Shown: positions 7,763-15,770 of the stretch, piece after piece
Layout: every line of letters begins with the position of its first letter
Numbering within the stretch: the stretch's first letter is position 1
Assembly: GCF_040538665.1 (NCBI RefSeq)
Contig: NZ_JBEWXT010000001.1
Coordinates: 620,001-684,000, forward strand
Direction: 5' to 3'
Length of the DNA stretch: 64,000 bases
Origin: Aureibaculum sp. 2308TA14-22
GTDB taxonomy: Bacteria; Bacteroidota; Bacteroidia; Flavobacteriales; Flavobacteriaceae
The notes under the pieces: generated by a model
Seen by the model: the letters and a program-made list of their open reading frames with translations, nothing else
What the model was told of the DNA's origin: nothing
Databases searched by the model: none
Position numbers and translations under genes: made by a program

Positions 7763-8623
7763 ATGACAATAATTACAGACAGTGGTTCAACCAAATGCGA
7801 TTGGATTGCGATAGATGATAATGGAATACAATTATTCGAAAAAGTAAGAACAAAAGGTTTGAATCCTGCTATATTGGAACCAGGTGAATTAATTGCAAGG
7901 ATTAGAGAAAGTGAGAAGCTTATGCATCATAAAGATGAAATTGAGCATATCTTTTTTTATGGGGCAGGTTGTGGTACGGATGATCCTAACAGGGCATTAA
8001 CACAAGTGTTGGAGAAGTTATTCCCAAATGCAGAGGTTTCAGTTGCTGAAGATACATTAGCGGCCATTTACGGAACTATTGATAATAATGAACCTGCTGT
8101 AGTGTGTATTTTAGGAACTGGATCAAATTGCACGTACTATGATGGAAAAAATATAGACCAACGTGTAAAGTCATTAGGATATATATTAATGGATGATGCT
8201 AGTGGAAATTATTACGGAAAGCAAATGATAAGAGACTATTTTTTTAAACATATGCCCGAAAGTTTAAGGGTTTCTATGGCAGAAAAATTTAATATGGATG
8301 AAGATTTTATAAAGTTCAATTTATATAAACAGCCCAATCCAAATGCCTACTTAGCTAATTTTGCAGAATTTTTATTTCTAAATAAGGACTTAAAATATAG
8401 TACTGATCTGATTAAAGAAGGCATTAGAGTTTTTGCTAGAAACATGATTTTTCAATTTAAAGAAGAGTTGAAAACAGTTCCAGTTCATTTTGCAGGCTCA
8501 ATTGCGTATTATGGACAAGACGAAATCAGAGAAGTAGCTAAAGAAATGGGTTTTACTGTTGGTAATTTTGTAAGAAGGCCTATAGAAGGATTGGTTTCTT
8601 ATCATGCTAAAAATATAGTGTAA
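7763..8623 (+). CDS. BadF/BadG-type ATPase, probable N-acetylglucosamine kinase
   Basis: ASKHA-fold kinase of 286 aa. The phosphate-1 loop is DSGSTKCDW near the N-terminus, followed by the acid VAEDTLAAIYG and the phosphate-2 GTGSNCTYY, and an adenosine motif HFAGSIAYYGQ near the C-terminus. This set matches the BadF/BadG/BcrA/BcrD family and within it the N-acetylglucosamine kinase-like proteins of Bacteroidota, acting on amino sugars or peptidoglycan-derived sugars in the cytoplasm. Substrate is inferred from family only. The gene stands alone on plus. Confidence 0.85.
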   Translation: MTIITDSGSTKCDWIAIDDNGIQLFEKVRTKGLNPAILEPGELIARIRESEKLMHHKDEIEHIFFYGAGCGTDDPNRALTQVLEKLFPNAEVSVAEDTLAAIYGTIDNNEPAVVCILGTGSNCTYYDGKNIDQRVKSLGYILMDDASGNYYGKQMIRDYFFKHMPESLRVSMAEKFNMDEDFIKFNLYKQPNPNAYLANFAEFLFLNKDLKYSTDLIKEGIRVFARNMIFQFKEELKTVPVHFAGSIAYYGQDEIREVAKEMGFTVGNFVRRPIEGLVSYHAKNIV

Positions 8624-8667
8624 CTTAAGCTTAAAGAATCACCGCACCAATAGGATATTTTATTTTT

Positions 8668-9048
8668 TTATTTAATCGCAATCATAGAAATTTCCACATT
8701 CACATCTTTTGGTAAACGAGCTACTTGAACCGTTTCCCTTGCGGGTGCGGTTGCGTCGTCAAAATATGCACCATAGGTTTCGTTTATCTTGGTAAAATCA
8801 TTCATATCAGCTATAAAAATGGATGATTTTACAACATTTTTAAAAGCCATATCGGCTTCTGCCAATACCGCTTTTAAATTTTCCATAACCTGTTTGGTTT
8901 CAGATTGTATATCTTCCAAAATTAATTTACCGCTTTTAGGGTCAAAGGCAATTTGCCCAGAAGTAAACAACATATTATTCACTAAAATAGCTTGGTTATA
9001 AGGTCCAATTGGTTCCGGTGCTTTCGAAGTTGTGATTATTTTTTTCAT
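8668..9048 (-). CDS. ridA: RidA family reactive intermediate deaminase
   Basis: A 126-residue YjgF/YER057c/UK114 protein that hydrolyses reactive enamine/imine products of PLP enzymes to 2-keto acids. The sequence shows IGPYNQAI, the FTSGQIAFDP strand, and the signature PARETVQVARLPKDVNVEISMIA, which contains the catalytic arginine and the glutamate of true RidA-subgroup members. Length is standard. It is followed on minus by aroB upstream with a 53-bp gap, so co-transcription is possible. Confidence 0.92.
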   Translation of the reverse strand: MKKIITTSKAPEPIGPYNQAILVNNMLFTSGQIAFDPKSGKLILEDIQSETKQVMENLKAVLAEADMAFKNVVKSSIFIADMNDFTKINETYGAYFDDATAPARETVQVARLPKDVNVEISMIAIK

Positions 9049-9101
9049 AGTGTAGTTTAATATTCTTTGTATTTCAATTTTGGAATTTGAGTTTTGATAT
9101 T

Positions 9102-10169
9102 TTATTTTTGATAATACTCCAACCCTTTTATTACCAATTCATTGCTCGCTTCGCCATCCAAAACAAAATCGCCAATATCTTTTAATAAAATATACTTAAC
9201 CGTGCCTTTTATATTTTTTTTATCGTGTTTCATCAATTCTAAAATAGCAGGATAATGTGTTGCGTCAATGGTAGTTTTTCCGTATATTTTTAGAATGTAT
9301 TGTTTTAATTTTTCTAATTCATTTTCAGGAAAATTGTAATGTTGGTTTGAAATATAGGCTTCGACAATCATTCCTATACCTATTGCTTCACCATGCAGTA
9401 AGGGTTGCAAATTACTATGTTCTAAAAAATAAGACTCAATGGCATGCCCCGCAGTATGCCCATAATTCAACACTTTACGCAATCTCGTCTCTTTATAATC
9501 TTCTAAAACCACCTTATTTTTTATGTTTATGGATTGATAGATAATAGTGTTTAACTCATCTGAATTTTTCCATTTATCTTGTTGTATTACTTCCCATAGT
9601 TTTGGGTCAAATGTCAATCCATATTTAATAATTTCTGCAATGCCCGATTTGAACTCACGTTCGGGTAAGGTTTCCAAGTAATTGGAATCGATTAACACCA
9701 TTTCTGGGTTTGAAAAAAGTCCAATTAAATTTTTTAAATTATCCAAATCCACTCCAGTTTTACTTCCAACCGAAGCATCAACCATACTCAATAGGGTAGT
9801 GGGAATATTGATAAACTTAATTCCTCTCTTAAAAGTAGAAGCTACAAATCCGCCAAGGTCGGTTACCATTCCGCCTCCAATATTTATCAATACACTTTTT
9901 CGGTCGGCTTTAAGTTCGGTCAGTCTTTTCCAAACTTCCACACAGGTGTAAATGTTTTTATTGACTTCACCTGCTTTTATTACGATTGTTTTTATAGCTA
10001 TGCTCTCGGAAATTTTAGCACTAAATTCTGGTAAACAATGCTGTTGGGTATTTTTATCTACTAAAACAAAAATTGTATCTATCTCATTACTAGAAATATA
10101 ATCATTCAACTTACGGTAAGCATCATCATCAAAATAGATAAAATAATCAGTAGATTTAATTGGTGTCAT
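9102..10169 (-). CDS. aroB: 3-dehydroquinate synthase
   Basis: Second enzyme of the shikimate pathway, converting DAHP to 3-dehydroquinate with NAD+ and a divalent metal. Visible motifs are GGGMVTDLGGFVASTFKRGI for NAD and substrate binding, PTTLLSMVDASVGSKTGVD, the metal ligands in E-I-I-K-Y-G (SGIAEIIKYG), NYGHTAGHAIES and LLHGEAIGIGM. Length of 355 aa is typical. It diverges from the proline dehydrogenase gene, an arrangement I recall from other Flavobacteriia. Confidence 0.95.
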   Translation of the reverse strand: MTPIKSTDYFIYFDDDAYRKLNDYISSNEIDTIFVLVDKNTQQHCLPEFSAKISESIAIKTIVIKAGEVNKNIYTCVEVWKRLTELKADRKSVLINIGGGMVTDLGGFVASTFKRGIKFINIPTTLLSMVDASVGSKTGVDLDNLKNLIGLFSNPEMVLIDSNYLETLPEREFKSGIAEIIKYGLTFDPKLWEVIQQDKWKNSDELNTIIYQSINIKNKVVLEDYKETRLRKVLNYGHTAGHAIESYFLEHSNLQPLLHGEAIGIGMIVEAYISNQHYNFPENELEKLKQYILKIYGKTTIDATHYPAILELMKHDKKNIKGTVKYILLKDIGDFVLDGEASNELVIKGLEYYQK

Positions 10170-10229
10170 ATCGGATAAAAAATATTTGCGAATTTATTGA
10201 AAATTAAATTAGCAAAACGAACTTCTTGC

Positions 10230-10237
10230 TATATTTG
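10230..10237 (+). promoter_or_regulatory. Candidate -7 promoter box (TATATTTG)
   Basis: TAnnTTTG match 18 bp upstream of the proline dehydrogenase ATG. Confidence 0.4.
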
Positions 10238-10255
10238 TCAAAAGAAATCACCTGA

Positions 10256-11431
10256 ATGAGTACATTATTTGAAGATACAAAAACGGCTTTTGCTCTAAAA
10301 TCGGATGCAGAGCTGGAGCGTGCCTACTTTTTATTTAAAATGATAAAAAGCGAACCTTTGGTAAGAATCGGCACTGCTGTAACCAATTTTGCCTTAAAAG
10401 CACATTTGCCTGTAGAACAGTTAATTAGAGCCTCTGTTTTTGATCACTTTTGTGGAGGTGTTGATGAAATGGATTGTTTAGCTACGATTGAAAAGATGTA
10501 CAAATACAAAGTACATTCAGTATTGGATTATTCCGTTGAAGGGAAAGAAGCTGAAGATCAGTTTGATTTAGCGGTACAAGAAATTTTACAAAATATAAAT
10601 TTTGCTAAAGAAAAGGCGAGTATTCCCTTTGCAGTATTTAAACCATCAGGTTTTGGTAGGTTTAAGCTCTTTCAAAAAATGAGTGAGGGGGCAGTGTTAT
10701 CTGAAGCTGAACTAAAAGATTGGAATAGGGTAGTAGAACGCTTTGAAATTGTTTGTAAAACAGCCTATGATAAGGATGTTTCTTTATTGATTGATGCTGA
10801 AGAAAGTTGGATGCAAGATGCTGCAGATGATTTGATTGAAAGCATGATGGAAAAATACAATACCAAAAAGGCCATTGTTTATAATACCTTACAAATGTAT
10901 AGATGGGATCGGCTAGACTATTTAAAAGAATTGCATAAAAGGGCATTGGCAAAAGGATTTCACATTGGTCTAAAAATGGTTAGAGGTGCTTATATGGAAA
11001 AAGAACGTGAAAGAGCAGAAGAAAAAGGGTACAAATCGCCAATATGTAAAGACAAACAAACTACGGACGATAATTATAATGCTGGAATTGAATATATGCT
11101 TAAAGGTGAGAACTTGTCGTTATACGCAGGGACACACAATGAGTTAAGTACCCTAAAAGCGATGGAGTTGGCTGAGATAAAAGGATTAAAAAAAGATGAT
11201 AAAACGATTTGGTTTGGTCAGCTTTATGGCATGAGCGACCATATTACCTACAACTTGGCAAAAGAAGGCTATAATGTTTCTAAATATTTACCTTACGGTG
11301 CAGTAAGGGATGTAATGCCTTATTTAATTCGAAGGGCAGAAGAAAATACCTCTGTTACTGGGCAGACCAGTAGAGAGCTGAGTTTATTAAAAAAAGAACG
11401 TAATAGACGAAAGAAAAAAGGGAGGTTGTAG
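10256..11431 (+). CDS. Proline dehydrogenase family protein
   Basis: Flavin-dependent PRODH of 391 aa, oxidising L-proline to 1-pyrroline-5-carboxylate. It is monofunctional: no P5C dehydrogenase domain follows. Barrel motifs include LLIDAEESWMQDAADDLI, the conserved YNTLQMYRWDRLDYL, GLKMVRGAYMEKERE and the C-terminal YGAVRDVMPYLIRRAEEN, whose R-R-x-x-E-N is the proline carboxylate-binding signature. The C-terminus is a basic tail rich in K/R. The gene is monocistronic on plus. Confidence 0.92.
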   Translation: MSTLFEDTKTAFALKSDAELERAYFLFKMIKSEPLVRIGTAVTNFALKAHLPVEQLIRASVFDHFCGGVDEMDCLATIEKMYKYKVHSVLDYSVEGKEAEDQFDLAVQEILQNINFAKEKASIPFAVFKPSGFGRFKLFQKMSEGAVLSEAELKDWNRVVERFEIVCKTAYDKDVSLLIDAEESWMQDAADDLIESMMEKYNTKKAIVYNTLQMYRWDRLDYLKELHKRALAKGFHIGLKMVRGAYMEKERERAEEKGYKSPICKDKQTTDDNYNAGIEYMLKGENLSLYAGTHNELSTLKAMELAEIKGLKKDDKTIWFGQLYGMSDHITYNLAKEGYNVSKYLPYGAVRDVMPYLIRRAEENTSVTGQTSRELSLLKKERNRRKKKGRL

Positions 11432-11535
11432 TATTTGAAATAATAATTATCTTTATTGTTATAATATAAATGTCAGCAGTCTATCTACCCGTAACAATCT
11501 GAATAAAGGTTTAATCACTGGTTACCCGAGATTTG

Positions 11536-11961
11536 ATGAATTTTAAATTTTCGAATATAATTTTTGCTCTGATTTTGGCAGTATTCATTAGTTGTCAAGA
11601 TGAAAAAAACCTTGATGGAAATTATTCCATCTGTCTTAATGGAGAGTATTCGGAAATCTATTTTAAAAATGACTCGATGAGAGTAGCGTCAGATAATGAT
11701 TGGATCAAATTATCGGAATGGAAAAAATTCAAAATTAAAGATGACACTTTATATTTTGAAACATTTGGTGAATGGAGTAATCGGTCAAAAGCTAAAATAG
11801 AGTATGTTGGAAATAATAAAGTTCAACTGCATTTTCCAAAACCTAAAGAGATTATTCATTTAGAGACAATTTCAGAAAACATAATCTTTAAAAAAAATGC
11901 TGAATTCTGGCATGGGTTTCATAACAGACAAAATTCTGAAAATTGCATCGAAATAAAATAA
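11536..11961 (+). CDS. Hypothetical lipoprotein
   Basis: A 141-residue protein with a lipoprotein signal peptide (SNIIFALILAVFISC). The mature region has repeated beta-strand-like segments (NGEYSEIYFKNDSMRV, LYFETFGEW, KVQLHFPK), giving the look of a small beta-sandwich or barrel such as a lipocalin-like domain. I do not recognise a named family. I start at ATG 11536 rather than the TTG immediately before it. Confidence 0.7.
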   Translation: MNFKFSNIIFALILAVFISCQDEKNLDGNYSICLNGEYSEIYFKNDSMRVASDNDWIKLSEWKKFKIKDDTLYFETFGEWSNRSKAKIEYVGNNKVQLHFPKPKEIIHLETISENIIFKKNAEFWHGFHNRQNSENCIEIK

Positions 11962-12004
11962 AATTTTGCCTAACAAAGAATTGAGGTAAAAAACAACCAA
12001 ATTT

Positions 12005-12057
12005 CACTAACCACTAACCACTAACCACTAACCACTAACCACTAACCACTAACCACT
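12005..12057. repeat. Heptanucleotide tandem repeat (CACTAAC)n
   Basis: Seven complete CACTAAC units plus a partial eighth. On minus the array reads GTTAGTG and covers the last codons and the stop (TAG at 12042-12044) of the FAD dehydrogenase gene. Because the unit is not a multiple of three, changes in copy number shift frame, but every frame through GTTAGTG units soon meets TAG. Confidence 0.9.
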
Positions 12058-13604
12058 CCAACAACCGCCTCCACACACCGTTCCCCATCCATAGCAGCAG
12101 AAACAATACCACCAGCATAACCACCACCTTCTCCACACGGGAATAACCCTCTAATTTGTGGGTGTTCTAAGTTCTTGTTTCTCGGTATTTTTACAGGTGA
12201 TGAGGTTCTAGATTCTACGCCTACAACATTAGCTTCTTCGGTATAATAGCCTCTCATTTTTTTGCCGAATTCTTTAAATCCTGCTCTTAGTCGGCTTCCA
12301 ATAATTTTGGGCAATAAGGAATGCAACGGAGCCGATTTTAATCCCGGTTGGTAGGAGGTAGGGTTCAAATCTATTGACAATTTTCCAGTTACAAAATCTG
12401 TTAGTCGTTGTGCAGGTGCGGTTTGTGTTTTTCCACCAGCATTATAGGCCTGTTTTTCTAAGTCTTTTTGAAATTCCAACCCTTTTAATTCACCAAAGTG
12501 ATTGTATTTATAGAGGTCTTTTTCAATATTAATTTCAACAACAATTCCCGAATTTGCAAATTCGTTGTTCCGTTTTGAGGGTGACATGCCATTGACTACA
12601 ACTTCGCCCATAGCTGTTGCAGCGGGAACTATAAACCCACCAGGACACATACAAAAGGAATAGACGCCACGGTCTTTTACTTGTTGCACCAAGCTATACG
12701 GAGCAGCGGGTAATAAATCGTCTCTCTTGCCTTTGCAATGGTATTGAATGGAATCGATTATATGTTGCGGATGTTCAACACGAACGCCCATAGCAAAAGA
12801 TTTTGCCTCAATGTCAATGTTTTTTTTGTGCAGTAAATAATAAATATCACGTGCAGAATGACCTGTAGCCAAAATAACGGCATCAACATTCATTTCAATA
12901 TCATTTTGTAGTCTAATTGCTTTCAGTTGATTGCCTTTTATGACAAAATCGGTAACTCGACTTTCAAAATGGATTTCGCCACCATAGTCCAGAATGGTTT
13001 CTCTAATATTTTCGACTATTTTGGGGAGTTTATTAGTGCCAATATGCGGGTGAGCATCTATCAAAATCTGTTCGGTAGCTCCATGAAAAACAAACTGTTC
13101 AAAAATACGCCTTACATTACCTCGTTTTAGACTTCGCGTATATAATTTCCCGTCAGAATACGTGCCTGCACCACCTTCACCAAAACAATAATTAGAATCT
13201 GAGTTCACAATATGATCTTGATTAATAGCTTTCAAGTCACGTCTTCGATCTTGCACTTTTTTACCACGTTCTAACACAACTGGTTTGTAGCCCAACTCTA
13301 AGCAACGCAAAGCGGCAAACATTCCCGCTGGGCCAAAACCGATGATATGAATGGGTTTTGCATCAGAAACATTTTTATAAATAAATTGTTTTACCTCATT
13401 TGTAGGAGCAGGTTCATTTACAAAAACGGCAACCTTATAATTAAAAATAATAGTCGGTTTGCGTGCATCAATAGATTTTCTTAAAATCTTGACACTATCA
13501 ATTGTATCAACCGAAAGGGATAATTGTTCAGCCGCCTTAATTTTTAGAATATCTGTGGTTTTGGCTTCTTTAACCGTAATGCGAAGCTGAATTTCTTTTA
13601 TCAT
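12042..13604 (-). CDS. COG2509-type FAD-dependent dehydrogenase
   Basis: Flavoprotein of 520 aa. After an ~90-residue N-terminal domain comes the dinucleotide fold GFGPAGMFAALRCLELGYKP (from ~97) with the acidic end ERGKKVQDRRRDL. Then follow the family segment NYCFGEGGAGTYSDGKLYTR, the second FAD motif VDAVILATGHSARDIYYLL and the C-terminal FPCGEGGGYAGGIVSAAMDG. This is the uncharacterised COG2509 family, with unknown substrate. The stop lies inside a heptamer repeat. A TACTTTTG box sits immediately upstream, so it probably has its own promoter though it follows the PycTM gene by 70 bp. The ATG is preceded by an alternative GTG. Confidence 0.88.
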   Translation of the reverse strand: MIKEIQLRITVKEAKTTDILKIKAAEQLSLSVDTIDSVKILRKSIDARKPTIIFNYKVAVFVNEPAPTNEVKQFIYKNVSDAKPIHIIGFGPAGMFAALRCLELGYKPVVLERGKKVQDRRRDLKAINQDHIVNSDSNYCFGEGGAGTYSDGKLYTRSLKRGNVRRIFEQFVFHGATEQILIDAHPHIGTNKLPKIVENIRETILDYGGEIHFESRVTDFVIKGNQLKAIRLQNDIEMNVDAVILATGHSARDIYYLLHKKNIDIEAKSFAMGVRVEHPQHIIDSIQYHCKGKRDDLLPAAPYSLVQQVKDRGVYSFCMCPGGFIVPAATAMGEVVVNGMSPSKRNNEFANSGIVVEINIEKDLYKYNHFGELKGLEFQKDLEKQAYNAGGKTQTAPAQRLTDFVTGKLSIDLNPTSYQPGLKSAPLHSLLPKIIGSRLRAGFKEFGKKMRGYYTEEANVVGVESRTSSPVKIPRNKNLEHPQIRGLFPCGEGGGYAGGIVSAAMDGERCVEAVVGVVSG

Positions 13605-13609
13605 CACTA

Positions 13610-13617
13610 CAAAAGTA
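13610..13617 (-). promoter_or_regulatory. Candidate -7 promoter box (TACTTTTG)
   Basis: Perfect TAnnTTTG on minus, ending 5 bp before the FAD dehydrogenase ATG. If used, the transcript would have almost no leader. Confidence 0.45.
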
Positions 13618-13674
13618 GTTAAATTCAGAATGCAAAAATAGGAGTAACGTTTTTCGTTTATATTTTATTAAGAA

Positions 13675-14235
13675 CTAAAAAACAACAATAAAGTAGTAAG
13701 CGGTAATAATGAGTAGAATGATCAATCCTAATGCTAAAAACCGTAATGCTTTGTTGACGTATTTAAATTTTGCATCAGCAATTTTTGAATTGATATATAC
13801 CTGCTGTCCAAGTTGTTCAAACAAACGGTCTTCATCTCGGCTCACATCATAGAATAATTTTGAAAATTGATTGATGTCGCCAAATTTGGTAATCACATCA
13901 CCAAAAAAGAAAATATTCTTGTCAAACTTGGCTTCAATTCTAGGCATAAAACATCTGATACAAAAATAAATAGAAATTATAGTACAAACTAACCAAAGTG
14001 CCGATAGCACATAAAGGAAAATGTGATTTGTTTCGGGACTTAAAATACTTGCAAAACTCTTATAGATGAAATTTAATAAGATGCCATAAAAGGAAAGAAT
14101 TAGACCCGCTTTAATTTCAGATGCTTTAATTAGACTAAAAATATAATTAATGCTTCCCCAATAATGATCAACCAAGTCATCAGTATGTTTGTTTTTGATT
14201 TGGGGTGAGTTTTGAGTTACTTTCGGTTTTTCCAT
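13675..14235 (-). CDS. PycTM-type membrane protein (Pycsar system effector family)
   Basis: Membrane protein of 186 aa with the layout of the PycTM/Pycsar effector family (PF18967-like): a soluble N-terminus, a helix with the family K-A-S motif leading into TM1 (KASEIKAGLILSFYGILL, ~38-60), TM2 (~72-97), a cytosolic segment starting FFFGDV with aromatic residues, a helix QVYINSKIADAKFKYVN, and a final TM at the C-terminus (~163-185). In Pycsar defence such proteins respond to cyclic pyrimidine nucleotides by damaging the membrane. Here a REC-cyclase gene lies directly upstream on the same strand (83-bp gap). The family call rests on pattern recognition; ligand and activity are unknown. Confidence 0.75.
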   Translation of the reverse strand: MEKPKVTQNSPQIKNKHTDDLVDHYWGSINYIFSLIKASEIKAGLILSFYGILLNFIYKSFASILSPETNHIFLYVLSALWLVCTIISIYFCIRCFMPRIEAKFDKNIFFFGDVITKFGDINQFSKLFYDVSRDEDRLFEQLGQQVYINSKIADAKFKYVNKALRFLALGLIILLIITAYYFIVVF

Positions 14236-14318
14236 TGTATTATTTGGTTATTTATTAGCCATATAGAATCGATGCATTATGTCAATATACCTTAATTTGA
14301 ATGTTGAAAATCTTACAT

Positions 14319-15359
14319 CTATTCCAATACTTCAAATACATTTATGGGTTGCGATTTGTTTTTCATAGTAATGCTTCCCAGATTTTTACAAATAAAAGAT
14401 TCTTTTATATGTTCATGACAAGTTTCACAAATAATTATTTGATTTTCACCTGCGGCGTCTTGCAATCTGGCGGCTGTATTTACGGTATCTCCAATTACCG
14501 TATAATCTAATCTTTTTAAACTAACAGACCCTATATTGCCAGAAATCATTTCCCCGCTTTTAATACCAATAGATACTTTAGGTTTAAACTTAAGTTTATC
14601 ACCCATTTCTGGGAGTTTGTTAATCTTACTCCTTACTGCCAATGCCGCATCAATAGCTCTGTCTAAATGATATTCTCCTCTAAAGACTGCCATAATTGCA
14701 TCGCCAATAAATTTATCAATATGACCTTCTTGATTCATGATTTCTTTTACCATTTCGTCAAAATAAGAATTAATCATCTTAACTACGGTATCTGCAGGAG
14801 CATTTTCGCTAATTTTTGTAAATCCGCAAATATCTATAAAAACGACAGTGGCATCAATGGTTTCATTAGCCATAATGGTATTTTCGTATTCACGACTTCC
14901 CATAAAATTAAGCACATTTTCATCAACATACATTTTTAAAATGTTGTTTTCCTTAATAGCTTGGAGTGTATCCTTGATGTGTTTTGCATGCTTCAAGGTT
15001 TTTTCCATGGTTAGCGTTAAATCCTTAAAATTTATGGGCTTGGTAATAAAATCGAAAGCACCGCGGTTCATGGCCACCCGAATATTATCCATATCTCCAT
15101 AAGCAGATACAATAACCGATTTAATCAGTGGACTCGATTCGCTAAGTTTGGTTAACAAGGTTAAGCCATCCATTTCTGGCATATTGATGTCACTCAAAAC
15201 AATGTCGGTATCTGGATCGGCAATCAATTTTTCTAATGCATCTTTGCCATTGATTGCAAATAGAAATTCATATTCTTTTTGTCGAATCTGTTTTCGGAAT
15301 TTTTGCTTAATCAGAGTTTCTAAATCCGGTTCATCATCAACTACTAGTATCTTTGCCAT
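14319..15359 (-). CDS. Response regulator with class III adenylate/guanylate cyclase output
   Basis: The protein (346 aa) has an N-terminal REC domain (DDEPD acidic pocket, phosphoacceptor D57 in [11 protein letters not shown]107 in TKP), a helical linker (~115-160) and a class III nucleotidyl cyclase domain (~165-346). Both metal-binding aspartates are present (D176 in FIDICGFT, D220 in IGDAI). Lys216 and Thr287 occupy the purine-specificity positions, and N294 and R298 (NTAARL) the transition-state positions, so it should be active, probably on ATP. Pyrimidine specificity cannot be excluded by eye. Its ATG overlaps the stop of the upstream single-domain regulator (TAATG), showing translational coupling. 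The PycTM-like gene follows. Confidence 0.92.
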   Translation of the reverse strand: MAKILVVDDEPDLETLIKQKFRKQIRQKEYEFLFAINGKDALEKLIADPDTDIVLSDINMPEMDGLTLLTKLSESSPLIKSVIVSAYGDMDNIRVAMNRGAFDFITKPINFKDLTLTMEKTLKHAKHIKDTLQAIKENNILKMYVDENVLNFMGSREYENTIMANETIDATVVFIDICGFTKISENAPADTVVKMINSYFDEMVKEIMNQEGHIDKFIGDAIMAVFRGEYHLDRAIDAALAVRSKINKLPEMGDKLKFKPKVSIGIKSGEMISGNIGSVSLKRLDYTVIGDTVNTAARLQDAAGENQIIICETCHEHIKESFICKNLGSITMKNKSQPINVFEVLE

Positions 15360-15733
15360 TAGAGATTATTTATTAGTTTATCTTTTAATAATTTGAAATC
15401 GACTGGTTTGGTCAAAAAGTCATCTGCTCCTAAACGCTTTGCTGTGTTAAAATTTTCCTCATCACCATAAGCAGTGATCATCATAACTACAGGAGGTGGT
15501 GCAACATAATCTTTTTTGATAGTTTCTAACAAATCAAGCCCGCTCATTCCGGGCATATTAATGTCTGATAGAATTAATACGGCTTCCTGTTTCATACTGT
15601 CTAAAATTTTCAAAGCTTCTTCTCCAGAAAAGGCGAATACAAAAGAGAGTTCTTCTTTACGAATTTCCTTTCTGAAACGTTGTTGAAATAAGGTCTTTAC
15701 ATCGTGTTCGTCGTCAACTACTAATATTTTCAT
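15359..15733 (-). CDS. Single-domain response regulator
   Basis: A 124-residue stand-alone receiver domain with VVDDEHD, phosphoacceptor D57 in [15 protein letters not shown] and K109 in TKPVD. It has no output domain, so it acts as a phosphate shuttle or by protein contact, like Spo0F or CheY. Its REC is clearly related to that of the cyclase encoded next (both have an F-R-K-x-I-R motif after helix 1). It lies 37 bp after the 1216-aa kinase gene, and its stop overlaps the cyclase start. Confidence 0.92.
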   Translation of the reverse strand: MKILVVDDEHDVKTLFQQRFRKEIRKEELSFVFAFSGEEALKILDSMKQEAVLILSDINMPGMSGLDLLETIKKDYVAPPPVVMMITAYGDEENFNTAKRLGADDFLTKPVDFKLLKDKLINNL

Positions 15734-15770
15734 AACTAAAGGGGTTTATATTTTTATTTTATTAATTATT

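Noticed and set aside
12005-12057. CRISPR or telomere-like array
   Set aside because: Repeats are 7 bp with no spacers; a simple tandem repeat.
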